This document shows positions 1 through 7,725 of a stretch of 41,941 bases of DNA, one piece after another. The stretch is from positions 1 through 41,941 of the forward strand of contig JAODMO010000047.1 in NCBI GenBank assembly GCA_025464995.1, given 5' to 3'. Within the stretch, counting starts at the first letter, position 1. Each line of letters opens with the position of its first letter. The position numbers were made by a program, and so were the translations under genes. Source of the stretch: Microbacteriaceae bacterium (lineage in GTDB: Bacteria > Actinomycetota > Actinomycetes > Actinomycetales > Microbacteriaceae). The notes under the pieces are model-generated. The model made no database searches, was not told the DNA's origin, and saw only the letters and a list, made by a program, of their open reading frames with translations.

Positions 1-228
1 CATGGCACACCCGACGCCGGTGTCTTCGAGCACTGGACCGCGTTCGGCCTCCTGTCGAGCCACAGCCGGCTTCACGGCAGCAGCTCCTACCGGGTGCCGT
101 GGGCCTTGGGCGACGAGGCCGTCGACGTCACGCGCGTCTTCACCACGCTCAAGCCGCGACTCATTCCCTATCTCTTCGCCGCGGGGCTCGAGGCGACCGG
201 TCGCGGCAACCCATCACCACACCGGGGG
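1..228 (+). pseudogene. GH31 alpha-xylosidase (YicI-like) relic
   Basis: Read from base 1 in the first frame, this encodes a stretch typical of family 31 alpha-xylosidases: FEHWTAFGLLSSHSRLHGSS, then SYRVPWALGDEAVDVTRVFT and LKPRLIPYLFAAGLEATGRG. In YicI-type enzymes this lies in the catalytic barrel C-terminal half, where the Ser-His-Ser-Arg-Leu-His-Gly segment lines the substrate site. The similarity ends around base 220. The frame then reads into unrelated Arg-rich sequence and stops near 444, inside the ROK gene. The several hundred residues expected after this point are missing, so the gene is truncated by a deletion. The left part is outside the window. It lies just upstream of a ROK regulator, which fits a former xyloside-utilisation locus. 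Confidence 0.8.
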
Positions 229-271
229 ATATGGTTTCAGCAAGCGAGTTGGCGCGAGCGTGGGGAGCGAA

Positions 272-1459
272 GTGAGTCTGGCCGAAGCACAGCAGGTGGG
301 GCGGGGCAACAGCACCGACCACGTGCGGCGCCACAACCTCGCCGTCGTGCTCGGGCTCGTGCACCGTTCGCAAGGCATCTCGAGGTCGCAGCTGACGAAG
401 CTCACGGGCCTCAACCGGTCGACCGTCGCTGCCCTCGTCGGTGAGCTCGTCGAGCGCCGACTCGTGCTCGAGGTCGACGCCGACGCGCGCAACCAGGTAG
501 GTCGGCCGAGCCCCGTCGTGAAACCCGGTCCACTTGCGGTGGGCATCGCGATCAACCCGGAGATCGATGCCATCACGATCGCGGTCGTCGGCCTCGGCGG
601 CCAGGTAGTCAGACGCGTCCGCCACGCCACCGACCACGAACCGACCGCCCGTGAGGCCGTGGAGATCTGCGCCACGGTCATCGACGGGCTTCGCGGCGAG
701 CTCGAGGTGAGCCACCGAGTCGTCGGCATCGGCGTCGCCGTGCCGGGGCTCGTCCGCTCACTCGACGGGGTCGTGCGGCTTGCCCCGCACCTCGGCTGGG
801 TCGACGAGCCGCTTGCCGCGATGCTGTCGGAGGCTACCGGCTACGCCGTGGTCGCGGGCAACGACGCGCGGCTCGGCACCCTCGCCGAGAGCACCTTCGG
901 CGCCGGGCGTGACCTCTCCGACTTCATCTACCTCAATGGCGGGGCGAGCGGCATCGGCGGCGGCGTCATCGCGAACGGGCAGCCGCTCACGGGCGCGGCG
1001 GGGTATGCGGGCGAGCTCGGGCACACGCTCGTCAACTCGGCCGGCGCGGTCTGCCACTGCGGCGGGGTGGGGTGCCTCGAGACGGAGGTGCGCCGCGCGC
1101 CGCTCCTCGCGCTCGTCGGACTCACCGACGCCGACAGCGATGAGCTCGAGAGCGCCCTCCTCGCGTCCGACTCCGCGGAGGTGCTCGCCGAGGTGCACCG
1201 CCAACTCGACTTCCTCGCGGTCGCGCTGCGCAACGCGATCAACACGCTGAATCCGCAGGCCATCCTGCTCGGCGGGTTCCTCGGTGCGCTGTACGCCGTC
1301 GCCCCCGGCCACCTCAACGCGCACGTCGCGCACCAGCCGCTGCGCGCGTCGCGCGAGGGCGTCACGATCGGTCGCGCTGCGTTGGGTTCCAACCTGCTGA
1401 TGATCGGCGCCGCCGAACTCGCCTTCTCGGCGGTGCTCGCCGACCCGGCAATATTCTGA
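272..1459 (+). CDS. ROK family transcriptional regulator
   Basis: This 395-residue protein is a ROK-family repressor (XylR/NagC type). The N-terminus holds a winged helix-turn-helix (about residues 15-65, with SRSQLTKLTGLNRSTVAALV). The rest is the ROK sugar-kinase-like fold, with the GNDA segment and the zinc motif CHCGGVGCLE at about residues 265-275. ROK repressors bind operators of sugar-catabolic genes and release them when a sugar binds. I chose GTG at 272 because GGGGAG lies a few bases upstream and the protein starts just before the HTH. The open frame continues to base 2, but that part overlaps the GH31 relic in another frame and looks non-coding. The probable former target operon (alpha-xylosidase side) is broken, so the present regulon is unknown. 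Confidence 0.9.
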   Translation: MSLAEAQQVGRGNSTDHVRRHNLAVVLGLVHRSQGISRSQLTKLTGLNRSTVAALVGELVERRLVLEVDADARNQVGRPSPVVKPGPLAVGIAINPEIDAITIAVVGLGGQVVRRVRHATDHEPTAREAVEICATVIDGLRGELEVSHRVVGIGVAVPGLVRSLDGVVRLAPHLGWVDEPLAAMLSEATGYAVVAGNDARLGTLAESTFGAGRDLSDFIYLNGGASGIGGGVIANGQPLTGAAGYAGELGHTLVNSAGAVCHCGGVGCLETEVRRAPLLALVGLTDADSDELESALLASDSAEVLAEVHRQLDFLAVALRNAINTLNPQAILLGGFLGALYAVAPGHLNAHVAHQPLRASREGVTIGRAALGSNLLMIGAAELAFSAVLADPAIF

Positions 1460-1480
1460 GCGTCCAGCGTCCAGCGTCCA
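1460..1480 (+). repeat. Three tandem GCGTCCA heptamers
   Basis: Three perfect head-to-tail copies of GCGTCCA begin directly after the ROK stop codon and precede the LacI relic. They may be a slippage scar at a deletion junction; no function is evident. Confidence 0.8.
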
Positions 1481-1498
1481 GCCGCCCGCCTCCCGACC

Positions 1499-1660
1499 GC
1501 GACCATCGACGACGTCGCCAAGCTGGCCAGTGTGTCGCACCAGACGGTGTCGTTGCACCTCCGCGGCCACCAGGGTTTCCGCGACGCGACGCGGAAACGC
1601 GTCGAGGAGGCGCTTGCCGAGCTCAACTACCGCCCCAACCTCGCTGCCAAGTCGCGCTCG
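1499..1660 (+). pseudogene. LacI-family repressor relic (DNA-binding head only)
   Basis: The frame encodes TIDDVAKLASVSHQTVSLHL followed by RDATRKRVEEALAELNYRPN. This is the helix-turn-helix plus hinge region of a LacI-type repressor. No start codon precedes it in frame after the ROK stop, and the periplasmic-binding-like sensor domain is absent. After residue RPNLAAKSRS the sequence passes into a membrane transporter in a different frame. It is therefore the N-terminal 50-60 codons of a lost regulator joined to another lost gene. In the family, LacI heads pair with carbohydrate operons, consistent with the glycosidase relics nearby. Confidence 0.8.
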
Positions 1661-1968
1661 ACCTGTCGGGCGCCGGGCTCGTCGGCATCCTCATGCCGCT
1701 GTTCCTGTTCATCACGTCATGCGGCTTCGCCTTCCCCCGCCCGCAGGTGCTCGTGCTCGCCAACCACGGCGGCAAGGCGGCAACAGCCGCATCCGTCATG
1801 GGCGCGGTCAATGTCGGTTCCGCCGGTCTCATCTCGCCGATCGTCGGGCAGTTCGGCATCCGCAATGCGGTGCCGATGGGCGCGGTGATGGGGGTGACAG
1901 CCGCCGTCTCGCTCGTGATCATGACCGTCATCGTGCGACCCGGAAGCGTGCCCGCACTTGCCCACTAG
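1660..1968 (+). pseudogene. MFS efflux transporter relic (Bcr/CflA-type C-terminal part)
   Basis: About 100 codons encode the last membrane helices of a Bcr/CflA-type major facilitator: LVGILMPLFLFITSCGFAFP, then PQVLVLANHGGKAATAASVM and GAVNVGSAGLISPIVGQFG, ending in a hydrophobic helix and a TAG stop at 1966. In this drug-efflux family the segment corresponds to helices around TM9-TM12. The N-terminal two thirds are missing and the fragment is spliced onto the LacI relic near 1660, so it cannot make a working pump. A start at 1693 would give a 91-residue peptide, but nothing suggests that it is used. The TAG stop also forms the first three bases of a likely -10 box for the kinase gene at 1992. 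Confidence 0.75.
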
Positions 1969-1971
1969 TGT
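1966..1971 (+). promoter_or_regulatory. Putative -10 box of the kinase gene at 1992
   Basis: TAGTGT fits TANNNT and would start transcription near 1978. That leaves a short leader carrying GAGAGG ahead of ATG 1992. The box overlaps the stop codon of the transporter relic. Confidence 0.4.
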
Positions 1972-1991
1972 GTGACGGGAGAGAGGATCCC

Positions 1992-3158
1992 ATGTCACTG
2001 GTCTTCCCCAATGCGCTGGCGGCGATAACCACCAACCTCGCGCTCGCGCGCGGCGCATTCTGGTTCGGGATGGTGTGCCTGGGTGCTGCCTTCTCCAGCG
2101 TTGCGTTGATCATGCTCGACCGGTCGCGCACGGCCGGCGTCCCCGCCCTCGCCGCGCTGCTGGTGATCGCGGCGGCGGGGGTGCTGCTCAAGCCGCCGAC
2201 TGGTCGTCGGCCGGTGATCATCGTCATCGCCGCCGGGGGCGCGCTTGCGGGAAACGCCCTGTACGCCAGCATTCTGTTGCCCGCCCTCAGGGCGTTCGAC
2301 TCGAGCGACGCCGTCCTCCTCTCGCTGCCGAAGATGGCGATCATCGTGTTCGGGGCGATGGTCGCGCCGCGCTACTCGGCCGTCACCGGCGTGCTGGTCG
2401 CGGCCGTGCTCGCGCAGGCACCCATCGTGCTGGTGTCACTCGTCGAGGGGCGGGCGCCCACGCCTGACATCCCCGCCCTCACCTGCCTCATCGCGCTGCT
2501 CCTCACCCTCGGTCTGCTCACGGCCAGCCGCGACCGCACGCGGTCGAGCGAGCCGGTGATGAGCCGGGCCGGCCGCGACGACATCGCGGCGACGGAGGCG
2601 GCGCGAGTCGAACACATCACGTCGGCACTCGTTCACGACACCATCCTCAACGAGCTCGCCGTCATCGGCACGGTCGCCCCCGGAGTGCTCACCCATGCCG
2701 CGCGCGAGCACGTCAGGCAGAGCATCCACCGTCTCCGTCCGGGAGCCGAGTACGGGATCACCGATTCGGACGTGCTCGGCGGCGACGTCGCGGCGGCCGT
2801 CGAGCAGGCGCGCGCCCGGGGGCTCGCCGTGACGGTGGGCGGCGAGGTGACGGCGCTCGACTCTCTCGATCCGCACACCGCCGAGGCGCTCGGTCTCGCG
2901 GTGCTGCAGTGCCTCACCAACGTCTCCGCGCACGCAGGGATCGATCACGCCGAGCTCACGGTCATCGCCACGGAAGCGGAGGTCTGCGTGATGGTGATCG
3001 ACTCTGGCTGCGGTTTCGTCGAGTCGGAGGTCGACCACGACCGCCTTGGTGTGCGCCGATCGGTGCGGGGACGCATCGCGGACGTCGGCGGCACCGTGCA
3101 GTTGTGGACGTCGCCCGGTGCGGGCTCGGCGGTGTCCATGCGGGTGCCGCGGTCGTGA
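1992..3158 (+). CDS. Membrane sensor histidine kinase, locus 1
   Basis: This 388-residue protein has an N-terminal sensor with about six hydrophobic helices (roughly residues 21-42, 50-66, 73-96, 110-126, 129-150 and 160-178) and a cytoplasmic kinase core. His215 in ALVHDTILNEL resembles the HisKA_3 phosphoacceptor helix of NarL-partner kinases. Asn310 (QCLTNVSAHA) is the N-box, and Asp337 in IDSGCGF is the G1 box of an HATPase_c domain. The GAGAGG ribosome site precedes ATG 1992. The stop overlaps the next gene by GTGA, so the two are translationally coupled. It is a clear paralogue of the kinase at 20705. Unlike that copy, no response regulator follows, so its phosphorylation target is unknown. 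Confidence 0.8.
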   Translation: MSLVFPNALAAITTNLALARGAFWFGMVCLGAAFSSVALIMLDRSRTAGVPALAALLVIAAAGVLLKPPTGRRPVIIVIAAGGALAGNALYASILLPALRAFDSSDAVLLSLPKMAIIVFGAMVAPRYSAVTGVLVAAVLAQAPIVLVSLVEGRAPTPDIPALTCLIALLLTLGLLTASRDRTRSSEPVMSRAGRDDIAATEAARVEHITSALVHDTILNELAVIGTVAPGVLTHAAREHVRQSIHRLRPGAEYGITDSDVLGGDVAAAVEQARARGLAVTVGGEVTALDSLDPHTAEALGLAVLQCLTNVSAHAGIDHAELTVIATEAEVCVMVIDSGCGFVESEVDHDRLGVRRSVRGRIADVGGTVQLWTSPGAGSAVSMRVPRS

Positions 3159-4273
3159 ACAGACGCACCGCGCAGGAGCTCGATCCGATCGGCGGCATCA
3201 CCGCGCGAGTGCTCGTCGTCGCCGCCGTGTGCATCGCCGTCGCGGTCGCCGTGGGAATGAGCCTCTCGACGATCGACCAGGTCTCCGTGCCGTGGCTCGA
3301 GGGCGCGGCCCTCCTCGCTTTCGCGGGGGCGTGCGTGTCGTTCGTGCGGTTCACGAGTCCGTTCCTCGCGACCTTCCCCCGCAGCGCCCATGCCTTCGTG
3401 TGCTTGCTCGCGCTCGCGGCGGTCGCGCTCGACGCCCTCGCCCAGTGGGGGAGCAACACCGCGGTGGGCGACGACTGGCCGCCGATCACGCTCGCGATCC
3501 TGACGATCACCCTCGGCTTCTACCGGCCGGCGTGGGAGATCGCGGCGTGGGCGGTCGGCGGCGCGGTCGTGATCGGCGCCATCGCCGCCGCCCAGGCCGA
3601 CTCGTTCAGCGCACAGGTGCCTGCGGCCGTGTTCGCGATCCTCCCCGCGACCCCCGTGCTCGCGGCCGGGCTGGCTGCGGCATCCTTCTCGCGTAGCCTC
3701 GTCGGCAGCCTGCTCGACTGGCACTCCGCGGCGGGGCCCGCCGCCGCATCCGCCCCGGGTGAGGCCCAGTCGGCGGAGCCCTCGAAGGCCAGCCACCTCG
3801 TGCACCTCGACGACGAGGTGCTGCCCTTTCTCGAGCGTGTGCTGCGCGCCGAGGCCGTCACCGAGGGCGACGGAGAGCGGGCGCGGCTGCTCGCGGGGGA
3901 GCTGCGCTCGCTCATGGTTCTCGACTCAGAGCGCAGTTGGCTCGCGCGCCTCGTGGCCGGATCCGATGATCCCGAGCGCTACGCCGACCGGATGAGTCTC
4001 GCCGAGCGCGGCTTCGTCCGTGCGCTCGTCGCCCATCTCCGCGCGAGCGCGGCCCTCGACGACGAACGGATGCGCCTCTCGGTGCGCGGCGGCGAGTGGG
4101 AGGCGTCGTGCACCATCGAGGTGCCGTGTGTGCCTGGAAGCAATCCGCGCGTCCAGCTGGCCCCGTATGTCGCCGTCGCACGCAGCGTGTTCGGCACGGT
4201 CGCCTGGAGAATCGTGCGCGGCACCCTCACGATGACGCTCACCTTCGACCCGACATCGAGCGACGGGCAGTAG
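3155..4273 (+). CDS. Membrane partner protein of sensor kinase, locus 1
   Basis: This 372-residue protein has about five to six hydrophobic helices in residues 15-180, a Pro/Ala-rich linker (190-212) and a cytoplasmic domain. The helix LDDEVLPFLERVL (218-230) matches NQEVVPFFSEVL of the paralogue at 21916. Both are followed by a Glu/Arg-rich helix and an S/T-W-L motif. The C-terminal 100 residues look like a worn HATPase-like fold without recognisable N or G boxes, and there is no HD phosphoacceptor pair. I infer a non-catalytic partner (pseudokinase) that dimerises with the upstream kinase; this is not proven. The GTG start at 3155 overlaps the kinase stop by four bases. I do not recognise a named family. 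Confidence 0.7.
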   Translation: MNRRTAQELDPIGGITARVLVVAAVCIAVAVAVGMSLSTIDQVSVPWLEGAALLAFAGACVSFVRFTSPFLATFPRSAHAFVCLLALAAVALDALAQWGSNTAVGDDWPPITLAILTITLGFYRPAWEIAAWAVGGAVVIGAIAAAQADSFSAQVPAAVFAILPATPVLAAGLAAASFSRSLVGSLLDWHSAAGPAAASAPGEAQSAEPSKASHLVHLDDEVLPFLERVLRAEAVTEGDGERARLLAGELRSLMVLDSERSWLARLVAGSDDPERYADRMSLAERGFVRALVAHLRASAALDDERMRLSVRGGEWEASCTIEVPCVPGSNPRVQLAPYVAVARSVFGTVAWRIVRGTLTMTLTFDPTSSDGQ

Positions 4274-4292
4274 ACAGCAGCGGCGGAGACGG

Positions 4293-4304
4293 TACCGTCG
4301 TCAC
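4293..4304 (+). promoter_or_regulatory. Leaderless-type promoter: TACCGT, 6 nt, then ATG
   Basis: TACCGT (4293-4298) sits exactly six bases before ATG 4305, and no Shine-Dalgarno is evident. This is the spacing of an actinobacterial leaderless transcript starting at the A of the ATG. Confidence 0.55.
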
Positions 4305-5573
4305 ATGAGAATCCTGCTCGTCGGCGCTGGCGGCGTCGGCAATGCCATCGCCAAGATCGCGGCCAGGCGTGACTTCTACGAGGCGATCGTGGTGAGCGAC
4401 TACGACCTCGGCCGCGCCCAGGCCGCCATTGCGTGGGTAGCCGCACGCCACGGGGTGGAGGTGGCCGCGAAGTTCAGCGCCGCCCAGATCGACGCGTCCG
4501 ATCCCGGCAACGTCACGGCGCTCGCCCTCGAGCACCGCGCGACCCACGTCATGAACGCCGTCGAGCCGAAATTCGTGCCCACCGTCTTCGCCGGGACTCT
4601 CGCGGCGGGCGCCGACTATCTCGACATGGCCATGAGCCTGTCTGAACCCCACCACACCTTCCCCCACTCCGAGGCGGGCGTGAAGCTCGGCGACGACCAG
4701 TTCGCTCAGGCGCCCGACTGGGAGACGAGCGGTCGACTCGCGCTCGTCGGCATGGGCGTCGAGCCCGGCCTGAGCGACGTCTTCGCGCGTTACGCGGCCG
4801 ACCACCTCTTCAGCGAAATCGACGAACTGGGCACCCGGGATGGCGCGAACCTGGTCGTGCGCGACGCGGCGGGCAACGAGATCTTCGCGCCGTCCTTCTC
4901 GATCTGGACGACGATCGAGGAGTGCCTCAACCCTCCCGTCATCTGGGAGAAGGACAAGGGCTGGTACACGACGGAGCCGTTCAGCGAGCCGGAGGTCTTC
5001 GACTTCCCCGAGGGCATCGGCCGGGTCGAGTGCGTCAACGTGGAGCACGAGGAGGTGCTGCTCATGCCGCGCTGGATCGACGCGAAGCGCGTGACCTTCA
5101 AGTACGGCCTCGGCAACGAGTTCATCGGCATCCTGAAGACGCTGCACCAGTTGGGGCTCGACAAGACCGAGCCGCTCACCGTGCGGGGGGCCGACGGACC
5201 GGTGCAGGTGGCACCGCGCGACGTGGTGGCCGCCGGGCTCCCCGACCCCGCGTCGATCGGGCCCTTGATGACGGGCAAGACGTGCGCGGGTGTGTGGGTC
5301 ACCGGCACGGGAACGGATGGCCGGCCCCGCGAGGTCTACCTCTACCATGTGGCCGACAACGCCTGGACCATGGCCGAGTACGAGAGCCAGTGTGTCGTCT
5401 GGCAGACCGCCCTGAACCCCGTCATCGCGCTCGAGTTGCTCGCCACGGGCGTCTGGCGTGGACGTGGGGTGCTCGGGCCGGAGGCCTTCGACGCAGCGCC
5501 GTTCCTCGAGCTGATGGCGCGTCCGATCGCGGAGGGCGGCTACGGCCAAGAGTGGGGCCTGCAGGATCGATGA
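4305..5573 (+). CDS. Saccharopine dehydrogenase family protein
   Basis: This 422-residue NAD(P)-dependent oxidoreductase belongs to the saccharopine dehydrogenase / homospermidine synthase superfamily. The N-terminal Rossmann motif is MRILLVGAGGVGNAIAKIAA, and the middle carries ALVGMGVEPGLSDVFARYAA, typical of the family around the domain swap. True saccharopine dehydrogenases interconvert saccharopine with lysine or aminoadipate semialdehyde plus glutamate. The exact substrate here cannot be read from sequence, and carboxynorspermidine-type activity is also possible. The gene appears leaderless. Its TGA overlaps the ATG of the racemase-family gene at 5570 by ATGA, so the two form a coupled operon and probably act on the same amino-acid pool. 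Confidence 0.8.
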   Translation: MRILLVGAGGVGNAIAKIAARRDFYEAIVVSDYDLGRAQAAIAWVAARHGVEVAAKFSAAQIDASDPGNVTALALEHRATHVMNAVEPKFVPTVFAGTLAAGADYLDMAMSLSEPHHTFPHSEAGVKLGDDQFAQAPDWETSGRLALVGMGVEPGLSDVFARYAADHLFSEIDELGTRDGANLVVRDAAGNEIFAPSFSIWTTIEECLNPPVIWEKDKGWYTTEPFSEPEVFDFPEGIGRVECVNVEHEEVLLMPRWIDAKRVTFKYGLGNEFIGILKTLHQLGLDKTEPLTVRGADGPVQVAPRDVVAAGLPDPASIGPLMTGKTCAGVWVTGTGTDGRPREVYLYHVADNAWTMAEYESQCVVWQTALNPVIALELLATGVWRGRGVLGPEAFDAAPFLELMARPIAEGGYGQEWGLQDR

Positions 5574-6673
5574 AAATCCTCGCGATAGAACTCCACCGGG
5601 TGGCGATGCCGCTCGTGCGCCCCTTCCAGACGTCCTTCGGCACGCAGCTGGCGCGCGACGTGCTGCTCGTGCGGGTGCGCGGCAGCGACGGCGACGGCTG
5701 GGGCGAGTGCGTGGCCATGACCGACCCGGTGTACTCGAGCGAGTACGTCGAGGGGTGTGAGCGCGTCATCCGGAGCTATCTCGGTGCGGCGCTGCTCGCC
5801 GCACCCGAGGTCACCGCCGAGACGGTCGGCGACCTGCTCTCGTTCGTGGTCGGGCACCGGATGGCGAAGGCGGCCCTGGAGACCGCGGTGCTCGACGCGC
5901 AGACCCGCGCGTCGGGCGTCAGTCTCGGCGAGTACTTCGGGGCGGTGCGCACGGAGGTGGAGTGCGGTGTCTCCGTGGGCATAGCGCGGAGCGTCGACGA
6001 ACTGCTCGATGAGGTGGGCGGCTACATCGACGAGGGGTACCGGCGCATCAAGCTCAAGATCAAGCCCGGCTGGGACCTCGAGCCGGTGCGGGCGGTGCGC
6101 GAACTGATCGGCGAGACCCCGCTGCAGGTCGACGCGAACACGGCCTACACCCGCGCCGACATCGGGCACCTGCGCGCCCTCGACGAGTTCGGTCTGCTGC
6201 TCATCGAGCAGCCGTTCGTCGAGGAGGACATCCTGTCGCACATCGTGCTGGCAGAGGCGATCGAGACCCGCGTGTGCCTCGACGAGTCGATCACGAACGC
6301 CGAGGTGGCCGTCGACGCGATCGGCCGGGGCGCCACGAGCGTGGTCAACGTCAAGGCCGGACGCGTGGGTGGCTACCTCGAGGCCGTGCGCGTGCACGAC
6401 GTGTGCGCCGAACTCGGCGTGCCGGTGTGGTGCGGCGGGATGCTGGAGACGGGTGTCGGGCGGGCGGCCAACGTCGCGCTCGCCGCCATGGAGAACTTCA
6501 CCCTGCCGGGCGACACGTCGGGGTCGAGCCGCTACTTCGCGGAAGACCTGACCGAGCCGTTCGTCTTGCGCGATGGACGCCTCGCCGTGCCCACCGGCGC
6601 GGGCAGCGGGGTGGAGGTGCGCGACGAGCTCGTGCGAGAGTGGGCCTCCCGCGAGCCGATCGTGCTGCGCTGA
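5570..6673 (+). CDS. menC: o-Succinylbenzoate synthase / N-acylamino acid racemase family enzyme
   Basis: This 367-residue enolase-superfamily protein contains every catalytic residue. Lys161 and Lys163 are in KLKIK, the metal ligands are Asp188 (VDAN), Glu213 (IEQP) and Asp238 (LDES), and Lys262 is in NVKAGRVGG. Length and residue numbering are close to the Amycolatopsis-type NSAR/OSBS enzymes. This group makes o-succinylbenzoate for menaquinone, racemises N-succinyl amino acids, or both. No other men gene is nearby and the gene is coupled to a saccharopine-dehydrogenase-like gene. I therefore favour amino-acid racemase or epimerase activity, with the menC label reflecting family only. It converges on the gene at 6684, with 10 bases between the stops. 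Confidence 0.8.
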   Translation: MKILAIELHRVAMPLVRPFQTSFGTQLARDVLLVRVRGSDGDGWGECVAMTDPVYSSEYVEGCERVIRSYLGAALLAAPEVTAETVGDLLSFVVGHRMAKAALETAVLDAQTRASGVSLGEYFGAVRTEVECGVSVGIARSVDELLDEVGGYIDEGYRRIKLKIKPGWDLEPVRAVRELIGETPLQVDANTAYTRADIGHLRALDEFGLLLIEQPFVEEDILSHIVLAEAIETRVCLDESITNAEVAVDAIGRGATSVVNVKAGRVGGYLEAVRVHDVCAELGVPVWCGGMLETGVGRAANVALAAMENFTLPGDTSGSSRYFAEDLTEPFVLRDGRLAVPTGAGSGVEVRDELVREWASREPIVLR

Positions 6674-6683
6674 GCGGCAGCCC

Positions 6684-7325
6684 TCAGCGCAGCCCGTTCG
6701 ACGTGATGCCGAACAGCGCGAGCCCGAGGTAGAGAAGCACGCCGCCGGCGAGCGCGGCGGCGCAGAAGAGGGCGGCGGCGAGCACGGGGCGGCGCTCGAA
6801 CCAGTAGAGCAGCCCGGGATACTTCTCGAGCAGTTCGCGCGACGTCACCGACTCGGTGAGCTCGACGACGGGAACATCCAGCTCCTCGCGGATGAGGTCC
6901 ATGTTCTCGACCGACCAGAACTGGCCCCTCAGCCGGATGAGCTGGTTGCCCTCGCGGTCGCACACGAAGAGCTGCGGGATCGTGTCGGCCCCGCCGCCGT
7001 GGTAGGTGTGCACCACGACGATCGATCCGATCGCCTCGAGTGGCACGGTCACCATGGCTCCGAAGAACCCGCGCTCCGTGATGCCGTTCGCGTCGACCCA
7101 GATTCCGGTGCGGACGAGCAGGATGGCGGCGACCGCGAGCAGCGCGACGGTGGCGACCTGCGTCGCGAGCACCACGATCCAGGCGCCGTCGGGGATCGTG
7201 AGGAAGTAGAGCACGGCGAAGACGGGGAGCAGGAAGGCGAGCGTGGCAGCGAGGCCCTGCCGGAACAGCCAGTTGTGGGGCCGGAGACGGCGCGACCCGC
7301 GCGTCGGGCGACGCCCGGCGATCAC
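6684..7325 (-). CDS. Small membrane protein of unknown function
   Basis: This is a 213-residue protein if started at GTG 7325. It has two hydrophobic helices near the N-terminus (about residues 28-48 and 52-73), a soluble mixed alpha/beta middle resembling a PH-like or photosystem-assembly-type domain, and one C-terminal hairpin ending in LYLGLALFGITSNGLR. The frame is open up to ATG 7445. However, a good -10 match (TACAGT, 7437-7432) lies inside that extension, and a short ORF with a strong ribosome site ends exactly at GTG 7325 (GTGA overlap), so I chose the shorter start. I do not recognise the family. The gene is separated from tRNA-Ser, which is also on the minus strand. Confidence 0.6.
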   Translation of the reverse strand: MIAGRRPTRGSRRLRPHNWLFRQGLAATLAFLLPVFAVLYFLTIPDGAWIVVLATQVATVALLAVAAILLVRTGIWVDANGITERGFFGAMVTVPLEAIGSIVVVHTYHGGGADTIPQLFVCDREGNQLIRLRGQFWSVENMDLIREELDVPVVELTESVTSRELLEKYPGLLYWFERRPVLAAALFCAAALAGGVLLYLGLALFGITSNGLR

Positions 7326-7381
7326 GAGGGACCCCCGAGAGCCAAGCGGTCGTGCCGCTCGATCATCTCGTCTGGCTTCAC
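7322..7381 (-). CDS. Possible 19-residue leader ORF coupled to the membrane protein
   Basis: GTG 7381 follows GGGGGAGAG by about six bases and encodes VKPDEMIERHDRLALGGPS. Its TGA overlaps GTG 7325 of the membrane-protein gene. It may be a translational-coupling leader, or it may mark the true N-terminus followed by a frameshift. Expression is unproven. Confidence 0.3.
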   Translation of the reverse strand: MKPDEMIERHDRLALGGPS

Positions 7382-7546
7382 TGTGGTCTCTCCCCCGGGG
7401 GGTCCAACACGGAACCCGTAAGACTCGATTCACTGTAGCTCGCATGGCCGGGCGTCGGTTCTCGTCCCACCGCGAGGCTGCCGTGTGCTATGCGCAGCGC
7501 GGGGAGCCGCCGGGATCGGCCGGCCGCGACGCGGGACGAACGAGAA

Positions 7547-7571
7547 AGAGCCCGGCATAAGGCCGGGCTCT
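7547..7571 (-). terminator. Rho-independent terminator of tRNA-Ser
   Basis: A 10-bp perfect stem (AGAGCCCGGC / GCCGGGCTCT) with a 5-nt loop lies nine bases after the 3' end of tRNA-Ser. On the minus strand it is followed by TTTCTCGTT. Confidence 0.8.
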
Positions 7572-7580
7572 CATCGGGTG

Positions 7581-7668
7581 TGGCGGAGAATGGGGGATTC
7601 GAACCCCCGAGGGCTTGCACCCAACCAACTTTCCAAGCTGGCGCCATAGGCCACTAGGCGAATTCTCC
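7581..7668 (-). tRNA. tRNA-Ser(GGA)
   Basis: The minus strand folds into a class II tRNA. The acceptor stem is GGAGAAT/ATTCTCC, the D-arm contains TAGTGG, the anticodon loop TTGGAAA carries GGA, there is a long variable arm, and the T-loop is GTTCGAATC. The discriminator is G and CCA is encoded (7581-7583). The length with CCA is 88 nt. It reads UCC and UCU serine codons. Confidence 0.95.
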
Positions 7669-7716
7669 TGGCCGGTCGATCTCACGGGAAGTGAACGACC
7701 TCAAGAATCATACCTG

Positions 7717-7722
7717 TATATT
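7717..7722 (+). promoter_or_regulatory. Putative -10 box of the SRP RNA
   Basis: TATATT lies just upstream of the SRP RNA 5' end in an otherwise GC-rich region, and the divergent tRNA-Ser starts 50 bases away. No clear -35 was seen. Confidence 0.45.
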
Positions 7723-7725
7723 TAA

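Noticed and set aside
2..271. N-terminal extension of the ROK protein to base 2
   Set aside because: The extension reads as Ser/Arg/Pro-rich non-coding sequence and overlaps the GH31 relic in another frame. GTG 272 has a ribosome site and begins the conserved domain.
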